Made by a program: the position numbers and the translations under genes. The notes under the pieces were generated by a model, which searched no databases, was not told the origin of the DNA, and saw nothing but the letters and a program-made list of their open reading frames with translations. Positions 34,401-46,400 of a stretch of DNA of 64,000 bases are shown in pieces (position 1 is the stretch's first letter; each line of letters opens with the position of its first letter). Origin of the DNA: Triplophysa rosa (taxonomy: Eukaryota; Chordata; Actinopteri; Cypriniformes; Nemacheilidae); assembly GCF_024868665.1 (NCBI RefSeq), contig NC_079898.1:695178-759177 (forward strand). Reading direction: 5' to 3'.

Positions 34401-37400
34401 GTTCAAGGTTCAAATCAGTGTTCAATAAATGATGATAAGTTTAGAAATGTTGTGCATCCACTTATTATTAGTGTGACATTTTAGCATGCAAATGAAGGCC
34501 CTAAAAATCGGCAGCACATATCGGCCATCGGCTGACCCTGACTTCTAAACATCGGCATCGCTTATAGAAAAACCCATATCGGTCAATCTCTAGTTGCTAC
34601 GTAGGCCTTCGTATTGTAACCTGATCAAACCTAATAAAATCAGAAAATATTGTGGTGAGTCGCCTATCTCCCAATCAGCGTCGCCATGGAAACGCAGACA
34701 ATCATCCCACACACCTGCCGGTCATCAACAGCTAAACCTCATCCCCAACCTGCATAAAAGAAAGAGCCACAGTCAGAACGGTGAGCGACGACTCTAAACG
34801 AGATGCTGACATTGACTCTGCCTTGTTCTGTCTCTTTTGTGTTTCTTGTTCAGACTACAGTGGTTGACGACCGGCAGCACGTACCTTCACCCGATCCGAA
34901 CAGACCCGGCACGGCACCTTCTGGCACGGCACCTTCTGACACCCCCCCATTTTCACCTTGCACGAGTTGATCCTCGCATGAATCTCTAATTTATTTCTCT
35001 GTTGGTACACGTGTGACAATAAAATCCCTTCGGGCCTTTGATTTTCACTGCAATTGTGTTCATCTCGTGTCTTCCCTGCTACAATATACTGTATATTCCC
35101 AAATATTTAATATAGGTTATAGGGAATTGCACGCAACATACATTTTTTTTTTAACGCCCCGCAAATAAAGTGACAATTTCTTTACCCGCCCCTACCCGAT
35201 CCGCCAGTTATGAGACGTCACTAGCGCACGTGATTTATGCACAGCTTGTAAGTGAAGTATGGTAAAATGCTGCTGCAACCGAAAGCCAGAGGGCACTCTT
35301 GTGCAGAAACTCCAAGTACACACTGCAGAAGAAGACCATAACACACGTAGTTCTAGGAAATGCCTAAGGACATGTTTTTATCACTGATCCTCAAGCCTCC
35401 TCAGGTATTTTCATGATAATAAAGTATATTTATAATGATCATGTTTGACGGGTGTTGCTTTTTTAAATGCACGTTATAAGCGACTCAAACTCACACTGCT
35501 TTTAGATGGAGCAGCATTTCCTACTGATCCCAGAGCCCTGCTTTACGGACAAGCTACGCATAAAAAAATGATTGATGCCTTGCATAATCGCAGCCAGCTC
35601 CATTTCAGCAGGATTTGGTGGTAACTGCAATTAATCGTGCACAGCCCGAAAATTCTGAAGTTCAGCCGACATCCGCACAGACCAATGTTTTCAAAACAAG
35701 CATCATTATTCAACACAAAGTGATGATGAGAAGTGAGCGTGATATGCGAGTTTGGGTTCAGACTGACCTCAGCGTAGAAGTGGACGGCTTTACTGTCACA
35801 CATCTGCAGTTGTGCGGTGAGCTCGGACACGCGGTTCAGGTAATGTGTTTTTATCAGCCGTTCACGTGATTCCTGATCATCAGCCTACAGCGCACGAACA
35901 CAAACACCACTCCATAACACTCATACACTGCACATGATGATCAACACCTCATTCAAACACATAAGAATAAATACATACGCTGTCACTGCAGGACGTGATC
36001 GTCACCATACCCACCTGATGATACAAAAACATGTGATTTCATGGTCAACAACCCTTTTAAATGGCAGGCGTTTCAAATCTTTGAGGCGTTTGTCCTCACC
36101 ACACTGGTGTCCTGGATGAGCTCCGTGCTGTCTGTTTGTGCAGCATCAGAGCTTTCAGCGCTGCTGTGAGACTGCCCTCCATCCCCAGCCCAGGCCACTT
36201 TAGCCTCCAGTTGAGCGATACGCTGGTTCTCCTTCTCCAAACGCACCTGCCCCAGCTGAGCCTCCAGCAACCAGTGCTCCTTCTCCTGCTCCAGACGAGA
36301 GATCTTCTCCTGAGTCTGAAGCACCTGCCCACACACCAACAGAGAAAGAGAGAGATCTGTGATGAACAGTAACACTTTGGATGAGCTCCAGATATATTAA
36401 GAACATTTTGGAAAATGACCTCTTACTGTAGACAACTGACCCGGACATTTAGATATGATTGATTTTACTAAAAAATAAATCATGACACATATATGCCGAC
36501 TAGGGATGCCACAATTCTCAATATAATATTGAACCATTCTGTACGACCTCAATGGTTCAATATGTGTAAGTGAATTGAGGTTTTTTGGTTGGGTTGCATC
36601 CCTAATGCTGATTCACTCAAATGTTTATGTATGTTCTCCGCGTGAGCGTAAAATGCTTTTGTTCTGTATCACTTTCCTAACACACTACATATTTTCGATT
36701 AATAAACTTAGAATATGAGGATATAGTTGATTTTAAGTTATATTACGAGTAATATATTATTGATTGTACAGTGATTTTTGTGTTGCATTGGTTTGGTGCA
36801 GTTACTGCTGCACAGATTTTGGCTTAGTTTTGTTTCATTTACACTTCGCTGTGTTCCGTTGTCATTTGCAGGCTAAACAATTAGCTTCCATTTGACAAAT
36901 GATATTTAACTTAAGATGGCTAAGTGTAAAAATTTTCATAAAGGAAAAACGTAATTCTAATTGCACCTGTTGTCCGGCATTAAAGAATAACAATAGAAAG
37001 TGTTCAGATGCAAAACCCTCTAAAAGTCTCCGGCAAAAATGCTTTCACGATATTGAGTGAATGCTCTCCATGCATGATGTAGCCTATAGTATATGTTACT
37101 CGAAGCATTTTCCTTCAAAACCTGTTAAATACCCCAAATGCTCATTTAAAAGAAACAAGGTCTGACGAATTCAGAGGGTTTTGCATCTGAACACTTCATA
37201 TGTATTTCCCGTTAAAACTGCCGTCTTTATTATTTTAAAACGTCTATATAATAACCCCAGAAAAGTTTATTCTTTTAGCTTATTTCTTTGAATTTAGTCA
37301 GCATTTCTCTCATTGTTACTGCCTGTATACCGTCTCCAGTGAGGCTGTGATGTCATCGGTCGCAGCCGCCAGTCGTAGATATTAAACACCAGTGTTGGGG

Positions 37401-40400
37401 GTAACGCGCGTTACGTAATCCGATTACTTTTTTAAGTAACGAGAAATGTAACAGTTACTTTATAAATTTACATATCAATACTCAAGTTACTTTGTTTTTC
37501 AAGTAACTCGAGTTACTTTTCAGTCTAATCATTGATTTATATGAACATATTTTTAAACTGCATAAGTGAAATTCTGAATTAAAAGTATTGTAGACATGAT
37601 CGCTCATGCTAGCGCAGAAACAGTCGCTAGTCAGACATAAGCAGTGTTGCCATGTCTGCAGTGCTGCAGTGTTCCGGCTTCGTTTTTGTTACCCAAATCT
37701 GGCAACCCTTGACACAGCGATGGGAGGCCAGAGCTCAGATGTGGAGCTATAGTGTGGCTGCACTCGCCACCATGGACAAAATGCCTGCAAATGCTGGTCA
37801 TTCTCAATAGATAACTTTCAGATCCTGAAATTAGCGCGAGTCACGAGTCGCAACAGCAATCAATTGTCCTGCAAATGCTGATCATGTTTGGAAAATAACT
37901 TTTTTATTGCGAAATTTGCGCAAGTCATTACGCAGAAGCAATCAATGGTCTCATGCATCGTGAATGTAAACATAAGCTGTGTTCGACTGTTTGTGGCGCT
38001 ACACGCACAGACAGATCTGCAGATTTAAATGGGCATGGTCACAGTTAGAAGAAGGGTTGGGGAGCACGGGAGAAAGAGAGAAAACAACTGTCATCTGTTA
38101 GTCTCCTCGCCAAATACCAGCATATACAACATAATATGTTAAATGTCATTTTCCCCTCAAAATAATATAATATAATATAAGTAATATATTACAGTATACA
38201 TTAGATTAATCATACTTTCTTATAACACTATCGAGTTGTTTTGGCTCATATCATATGTCATATCACTTATATATTACTTTTTTAAATCTAAAAAAATCAC
38301 CCATATTTGCCGGCCAAAAATCCTCCTTTTCCCCACACAGTGTTATACGACTGGCTCACCGGCGCCATCTTCTAAGACTAGAATCATGAGACACTACACA
38401 CTGAACCATTTGATCTGCGTTTCTTAACAACAACTGACCACATCTGGAGTAGACTAGGCACAGTTATTGGTTATGATCAAATTCCCTTCATAATGGTAGT
38501 GAAAACCGTTAAATGTGTCCCCAGCTTGACAATGATCCCAATCCTATGAGTAATCTGCTCTTCTACACTGAAAACAGCTCTTTATGGCATACTGCTTTTG
38601 GTCAACACTTCACCGTAAAAAAGGCATACGTAAAGGCAGACATATCTTATTATTTGAAGACGAGGAAAGAAATGAAGATTCAAGAATTCTATCCCTGAAC
38701 ATTTATCAAAATGGCACTGTCATGGTCCAAGGGTCAGAACCTGCCCTCCATTCATTTATAGTGGACTTTACATAAATGAAAAAGCAGTCATAGCTCGAAA
38801 CAAGCTCCATACAAGCACATAAGGATCTTACTACTGACTCTTCTCCTAAAGACATCCAACAGACGACAACAACTACAACAGCCTTAACTCATTCTCCCAT
38901 GTCAAAAATGAAAGAACATTTTTACCTCCTGGAGATGGAATTCATAATGTCCCAATGTCTGAATGACAACAGCAACATGGAGCAACTTAAAAAGGATATG
39001 ATGACTCTAAGACAAGAGGTTGAATAGAGAAACAAGGAACAGATGTCAAAGGAACTCAAAAACAATGAACAGAACTTAAAGCAGAAATGCAGGAAGAGCT
39101 TTTTATCTTGAAATCAGAACTCCAAAAGAAAGATGAACTTATAAACAACATGAAGGAACAACTTTCTCGTGTTTGCATATGTAAAGAACACCTGACCTGT
39201 TCAGAAATTCTCACTGACAATCACTTACAGTGGATGAGAGTCAATCCTCACCAGAAGTCCACAGCACCACTTCAGACAACACTACTGAAACAGAAGCTCT
39301 AGTTCTGATCGACACGAACGGTAAATACGTCAACGAGAAACTCTTATTTCCTTTCTGTCGGTCTCTCGACGTTGTGTCGAGCTGACAGATGGGGTTCGTC
39401 CTTGAGAACCAATCGCTTCCGACTACTTAGAAAAGGCCAATGAAATTGGCGAATGAAATTTGCATGCCGGACTCCGCCCCCGGATATCCGGGTATAAAAG
39501 GGAGACGGCGTGCCTCATTCATTCACCTTTTGTTCTTCGGAGCCTTCGCTCATGAATTTCAGACCTTCGCAACTACTTAGCAACACAGACTGACGGTTCT
39601 ACGACTTGGTGCTGTGACTCTCCCTGGTCGTCTCGGCGGTTCCAGAAGTGTTCGAGTTTTTTCTCTAAAAGAGCAAATTTCTCCGGCGTGGCATGTCCCG
39701 CTGTTCTCGTGGATGCAACACACTAATCGAGGAGGGGGACGGACACGAGGTCTGCTTCCAGTACGCTGGGGCAGCCCTTGTGGATACGTCCTGCCCGCAT
39801 TGCGGGCGGTTGACGATTCAGACGTTGCGTCACGGGTGGCTGTGTTCCCACGGGACTCAGCCACCACCTCGTCTGCTTCCCGTTCCGTGACAGCAGTGGC
39901 TACGGCCCTGCCGTCCACTACAGCGAGCAGCGAGGGTGATATGAGGATTACTGTGAGCGCTAATCCGTCAGCCACCGGCTCGCGGACCATTTGCACATCG
40001 TCTCGCTCGTCTGACTGTTCCCCATGAGACGGTCCCACCGTTTCGTTCCTCAACCACGTATTCGGAAACGGTGCATAAAGATGAGATGTCCGTTGCAGCA
40101 TCGGAGGGTGACTTACTGGCATCGGACTCCGACGATTCCTCGAAGCTCCCTCCCTCGGGTGGTCGAGCCCAGGAAGAAGCGGTCGTCGAAATGTCAGCCA
40201 TGCTTTCCCGGGCCGCCGGCATTGGGTTGCAGTGCACCGCACTGCCTCTCCCAACGCTCGCGGCTGGATACATGGTACCTCGGGTTTGAGAGCGGCTCCA
40301 AGCCACACTCGCCCCCAGTGCCGTGTTTTCCTGAAGTGCATGAGGAACTTAGTACGACCTGGAATGCCCCCTTTCGTCGCGTGCACGTCAACTAGAGTTC

Positions 40401-43400
40401 CATCACCCTTTCTTCCCTCAATGGTGGGGAAGCTAGAGGATACGTCGATGTCCCCCAGGGGCTCGACCTAGACCCCCGTCCAAAGCATGTAGGTTTTTCA
40501 GCATCTTAGGTGTCGGGAGCTTACTCTGCTGTGGGCCAAGCTGTCCCCTCTCTCCACGCTATGGTCATCCTGCCATCAGGGCACGGCGTTGAGAGAGCTC
40601 CACGAGGGTAAGACCGACCCAGCACTTATGCAGGAACTCCGCGCCGTCACCGACCTCGCTCTACGGGCAACCCAGGTGACCGCGCGGGCCCTGGGTCTGG
40701 CGATGTCTGGCTGAACCTTGCACAGATGAGTAATGCCGAGAAAGTCCGCTGTTTGGTAATCCTGTTGAGCCGCAGTTCTCGACAGTAAAGAAGCAGACAG
40801 AGGATATCAAGCATACCTCCCCCGCCGCGATTCGGCCGCCCTCTGGCCGTCGAGATCCCGTGCACAGTCTGCTTCCCAGCAGCCCTGGTCCTCTTCGACG
40901 CCTTCCGGTTTTGGCGCCCCCCACGTAGGCGGCCCCCCGGAAGAAGACATTGAAGAGGAGACCCCCGTCAGCAGCCGCGGCGGAAGCCGAAGTGGCCCTC
41001 GTGGGAAGACCCCAGGGAGATCGAGAATACCTTCGGGCCCGACCCCAGCCATTCCATCGCTGGTTGGTCGATCCGGGACGGTTCCTGCCCCGTCCCAACA
41101 GCCCACTTCGAAGAGTTTTTCTCTCTCTCTGGGTGTTTATCACAGCCGCTCTCACCATCTACACGATGGTGTTCGGCAACTCGACGTTGCGTCACGGCGA
41201 GACCCAATGTCGAGGATAATCAGCAGCCTAAGCACTCTCAATCGACGGTGCGTTGTGCTAAATCATCGTCTGGGTATTATCACAGCCGCTCTCACCCTCT
41301 ACACGAAGGTGTTCGGCAACTCAACGTTGAGGCAAAACCCAGTGTTGAGGATAATCATCAGCCTAAGCACTCTCAATTGATGGTGCCTTGTGCTACATCA
41401 TCGCCACGCAGGTAAAACAGCAGAGCCGATCTCCTCTCCGGGGGCCTCCCCACGGCGAAGGATCCGCACTGCCAACCATCGAACCACCCCCCTGGATGTC
41501 GATGAAGCAGAACGTACCCCTAGCCTCCCTGTCTCGGTCCCTGGGAGTCTGACAAGAGCTTCCCAAACCGTCACGGGATACGGTCCGTCTCTGCTACACG
41601 GTCCAACTCCCCAGACGCCCGCCCAAGTTTTGGGGCATCCTCTCAACCTCAGGCAGAGGCAAGGATGCTCCCGTACTTCAGGCCGAGGTCGCCACCCCTC
41701 TGGAGAGGAAGTGATCGTGCTCATCCCTCTAGCCGAAATGTTCAACGGGTTTTACAGCCCGTACTTCATCGTCCCCAAAAAGGGGGTTGCTAGATCTGCG
41801 TACCCTGAACAGGCACCTACTCAAGCTGCTGTTCAGGATGCTCACGCAGAAGCGCATCCTGGCATCTATCAGATGTCAAGATTGGTTCATGGCAATCGAC
41901 CTGAAGGACGGTTACTTTCATGTCTCAATTCTCCCTCGTCATCGCCCGTTCCTACGGTTCGCTTTTGAGGGTCGGGCATATTAGTACAGAGTCCTCCTCT
42001 TCGGTCTTTCCCTGTCCCCACGAGTCTTTACGAAGATCGTGGATGCCGCCTTCACTCCCCTCAGGGAGAGAGGTGTGCGGGTACTAAACTATATCGACGA
42101 CTGGCTAATTTGACACACTCGCAAGATCTGTTATGTACACACAGGGATCTAGTGCTTCGGCACCTAGATCGATTGGGACCACAGGTCAACCGGGAAAAGA
42201 GCAAGCTCTCCCCTGTGCAGAGCATCCACTTTCTTGGTATGGAACGCAACTCTGTCTCCATTACAGCGCGACTGACTACAGAAAGCGCTCAGTCAGTGTT
42301 GAACTGCCTGGAATATTTCAAGCAGTCAGCGGTCCCCCTGAAACAAATTCAGAAGCTCCTGGGCACATGGCATCCTCGGCGGTGGTGATACCCCTCGGGT
42401 TAATGCACATGAGACCGCTTTAACACTGGCTACAGAGTCGAGTTCAGAGAGTGAGTGGCACACCGGCAGCAGGCGGATGGTGATTACGTCTCTCTGCCTA
42501 CGCACCCTAACCCCTTGGTCTTCAATGACCTTTCTACGGACGGGGGTCCCTCTTGGGCAGGTCACGAGGCGCGTTGTGGTGATGCAGGGTTGGGGTGCCG
42601 TGTGCAATGGGCACACAGTGTCGGGGCAATGGACGGGCCCCCGCCTGCACAGGCATATCAACTGCCTAGAGTTGTTAGATGTGCTACTTGCACTGAAGGG
42701 GCTACAACCTCTCGTGCAGGACAAGCATGTGCTTGTCCGGTCGGACAGCACAACTGCCATAGCGTATATATCAACGCCAGGGTGGCGTTCGCTCACGGCA
42801 GCTAACACGACTCGCCCGACGCCTCCTCCTGTGGAGTCCGCAGGTGAGCAGATCCCTGCGAGCCACACATATCCCAGGTGACCTGAACCAGACAGACGAT
42901 GCGCTCTCTTGTCAGTTGATGCCTCGCGGAGAGTGGTGACTCCACCCCCGTGCAGTCCAGCTCATTGGGTACAGTTCTGGCGGGCTCAGGTAGACCTGTT
43001 CGCCTCCCTGGACACCACCCATTTCCCGCTAGGGTACTCCCGTCCGAGGCCCCCCTCGGCACGGATGTTCTAGTGCACAGCTGGCCTTGGGACAAGCGGA
43101 AGTACGCCTTTCCCCCAGTGAGCCTCATTTCACAGACCCTGTGCAAGGTCAGGGAAGAGGAGCATCAAGTGTACTAGTTGCGCCATACTGGCCCAACCGG
43201 ACTTGTTTCTTCGGAGCTAATGCTCTTGATGACAGCTCTCCCCTGGCCGATTGCCCTGACAAAGGACCTGCTTTCCCAGGGGAAGGGCACGTTATGGCAT
43301 CCCAGGCCAGACCTCTGGAACCTCCATGTCTGGCCCCTGGATGGGACGAGGAGATCCTGAGTGGCCTACCCCCTGCGGCAGTTAAGACCATCACTCAGGC

Positions 43401-46400
43401 TAGGGCCCTGGCCACTAGGCGGCTATACGCCTGTAAGTGGTGCCTCTTCTCATCCTGGTGCTCTTCTCGAAGAGAAGACCTGCGGAGTTGCTCAACCGGG
43501 AACGTGCTGTCTTTCCAGAGACTCGAGAATAATCTCTCCCCTTCCACACTGAACGTGTATGTAGCCACTATTGCCGCTCATCACGACTCAGTTGCTGGTA
43601 GTCTCTAGGACAGCACAACCTGATCATTTTGTTCCTAAGGGGCTCGGGAAGGCTACCGCCTCACCCACGCTCTGTACCCTCTTGCGACCTTGATGTGGTC
43701 CTGGAGCCCCTCGGAGATGCCGCTCTTTCTCTCCTCACGATGAAGACGGCTCTCCGGATGGCGCTCAAGAGGGTAGCGGACCTACAAGCATTCTCCGTGT
43801 CCACAGATTGCCTAGAACTCGGGCCCGGTGATTCTCACGCTATCCTGAGACCCTGGGCCCGGCTATGTGCCCAAAGTTCCCACCTATGTGCCCAAAGTTC
43901 CCACCACTCCCCCCAGACACCAGGTGGTGAACTTACAGGCGTTCCCCACCGGGGAGGAAGACCCAACCCCATCTGTGTTGTGTCCAGTATGCGCATTACG
44001 CCTCTGCTTGGACCGAACGCAGAGCCGCAGGAGCTCTGAGCAGCTCTTTGTCTGTTTTGGAGATCAGCAGGGAGGGCTGTCTCAAACAGAGATTGGCGCA
44101 CTGGATCATGGACGCCGTCACTACGGCGTACCTATCCGAAGTTCGCCCGCGCCCACTGAGTGAGAGCTCTCTCCACACAGAGTATAGCCTCCTTGTGGGC
44201 ACTGGCTCGAGGCACCTCTCTGGCAGACATCTGCGGGTTGGGCTAAACCCATCACCTTCGCGAGGTCCTACAGCCTCCGCGTAAAACCGGTGTCAGCTCG
44301 AGTCTTGCAGGCATAAGGCAAGACTGGTGGCCGGTAGGGTGTACGCCTATGACAGTACCTTCCCCCCTTTCTTCTAGGGGGGGTCGGCGTACTTAACTAG
44401 CCTCCCTTCTTCCCCCACTGGGTGAAGAACAGGCACTCCATCCATCACTAAGCAAGCACCTCCTGCGGACGGGCTGGGCAGAGCAGCCCTGCCCCTTAGG
44501 CCAGGTACAACAGAGTTATCCACAACATAGTTCCGTCTGATGTATCCTCATGATTGGTTCCCACCTTGGTAACCCATGACCTTCCCTAGGTGGACCACCA
44601 CTTTGCGGTTAACTCCTTCAGTCCGCACTTTCCTCCCATGAGTTCTCCCCTAACGGTGAGACCATGTTGGTATCTCCACTAAACTCCTCCCTGCGGTAGG
44701 AAGTGGTCTCTGTAGCGCATTCCCCATTTGAGGAAGTAGCGCTTACCCAGTGGCCTTACGGTACCGGGCATCTTCTCGCTGTTAGAGAAACAAGGCCGCC
44801 GCCTGTGAGGCCGAAGGCAGTGGCCTCCCCACCTTTCAATAAAAGCTCTGGGAGCCCCCCCTACCCTCTGGCAGGTTACAATTTCGCAGTAGCGCTCACG
44901 TCTGACACGCCCAGGCCAGTCACCTTCGCTTCGCTAGAGATTGTGACAGGGCACAGTGTTGTGGCATTTTCCATAGGAACCCCATGTCGGCTCGACACAA
45001 CGTTGAGAGACCAACAGAAAGGGAACGTCTTGGTTACGGATGTAACCTCGGTTCCCTGATGGAGGGAACGAGACGTTGTGTTCTTCTTGCCACAACAGAT
45101 GCTGCCCACTGCAGCAGTCGTGAGAGGTCTCAGGCTCCTCAGAACAAAGGTGAATGAATGAGGCACTCCGTCTCCCTTTTATACCCGGATATCCGGGGGC
45201 GGAGTCCGGCATGCAAATTTCATTTGCCAATTTCATTGGCCTTTTCCAAGTAGTCAGAAGCGATTGGTTCTCAAGGACGAACCCCATCTGTCGGCTCGAC
45301 ACAACGTCTCGTTCCCTCCATCAGGGAACTGAGGTTACATCTGTAACAAAGATGTTTCCAAAAATGAAAGCACAGAAGTTCTGGTGCCCAAACACAAGAA
45401 AGGCTCTTCCTATCTGACAAAAATCTGAATGAAACCTACAAGCCCATCATAATCCACACAGGGACGAATGACTGAAGAGCAAAGGAAGGTCACGTGGCTC
45501 CCGCACTTCATCAAAGCTTCAGAACCATTTCCAGAGACTAAAATAACACCCGTCATTGCTCCAAGAAACAGTTGTGACAATATCATCAACAGAAATGGGA
45601 AGCAGCTGTTAAAGCTTTGTAAAGGTCTAGGGCTGTATATCATAATGGCAGAACCAGAGGAGGTTCTTCTGCTAGATTTACTTACTGCTCCAAACTAGGA
45701 GCCAGTGTGGTAGATTACTCAGTGACAGATATTGAGCCAAACTTTATTAATGCCTTCACAGTCAGACCTCAACTTCCAGTTTCTGACCACTGCCAAACGT
45801 TGCTTTAGCTGAAGCAGTCAGAACATCACACAAACATGAAAAACTGTTCCCCTTAAAACCCAAGTTCATTTGGAATCAATCAAGATTGTTGAATGACAAT
45901 CTTTTTTTTTTCAGATTTGAAGTTGTTTCGTGATTCAGTTAAGCTATTCATGAAAAACACTGTCAGATGTCCTTTACTGAAAAAGAAGTCTTTCGGCTCA
46001 GAAAAATAAAGCACAAATAGCGAATGATGCTTAAGTGTATTTTGTTTTTCTTTTTCTTTTGGGTTTACTTGCCTGGTCTGCTTTTACCTAATATGTGTGA
46101 TGTAAAGCTAGCCTCTTTAAATATCTATGGTACCAGGGAGGATGTAAAGAGGGTTTCTCTTTTCAATCTGTTTAAAGTTACACAACTAAATGTTCTTTTT
46201 CTGCAAGAAACGCATAGCACTGTTGAAAATGAAGCAGCTTGGAAGAAGGAATGGGATGGGGAGGTTGTTCTCAGTCATAAGAACAGTAATAGTGGTGGAG
46301 TTGGATTTTTTACCAATTTCTTATGTTACTGAGAAAATCATTAAGGGCCATTTGCTTAAAATGTATGCTGTTTTTGAAAGTGTAAAAATGAAGTGTAAAT

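Larger units (their letters stand above)
26058..35649. mobile_element. outermost inverted hAT-like ends enclosing the nested TE block
   Basis: Left TAGGGCTGTGCACGATTAA at 26058 and right end attaatcgtgcacagcccga at 35649 are inverted copies of a common fish hAT terminus. A second inverted pair lies just inside: gttagtgatgcgcgggt near 26096, and its partner cactagcg with upstream cccgatccgcc near 35198-35226. No matching 8-bp flanks were found for either pair. The layer is therefore inferred from inverted ends only. Confidence 0.45.
39347..45354 (+). mobile_element. DIRS-type tyrosine-recombinase retrotransposon, degenerate
   Basis: Inverted termini: the left end (ctttctgtcggtctctcgac, TATA box ggtataaaaggg near 39490) is repeated inverted at about 45140-45347. 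An internal complementary region lies at 44976-45082. Order inside: gag-like region, reverse transcriptase, RNase H, tyrosine recombinase. There is no target-site duplication beyond a shared tttcc at both joints, as expected for recombinase-mediated insertion. All coding parts have frameshifts or stops, so it is inactive. It interrupts an older LINE-like ORF. Confidence 0.88.

Noticed and set aside
39577..40386. 269-residue minus-strand frame at 39577-40386
   Set aside because: It is antisense to the DIRS gag-like region; the DIRS domains downstream are all on the plus strand.
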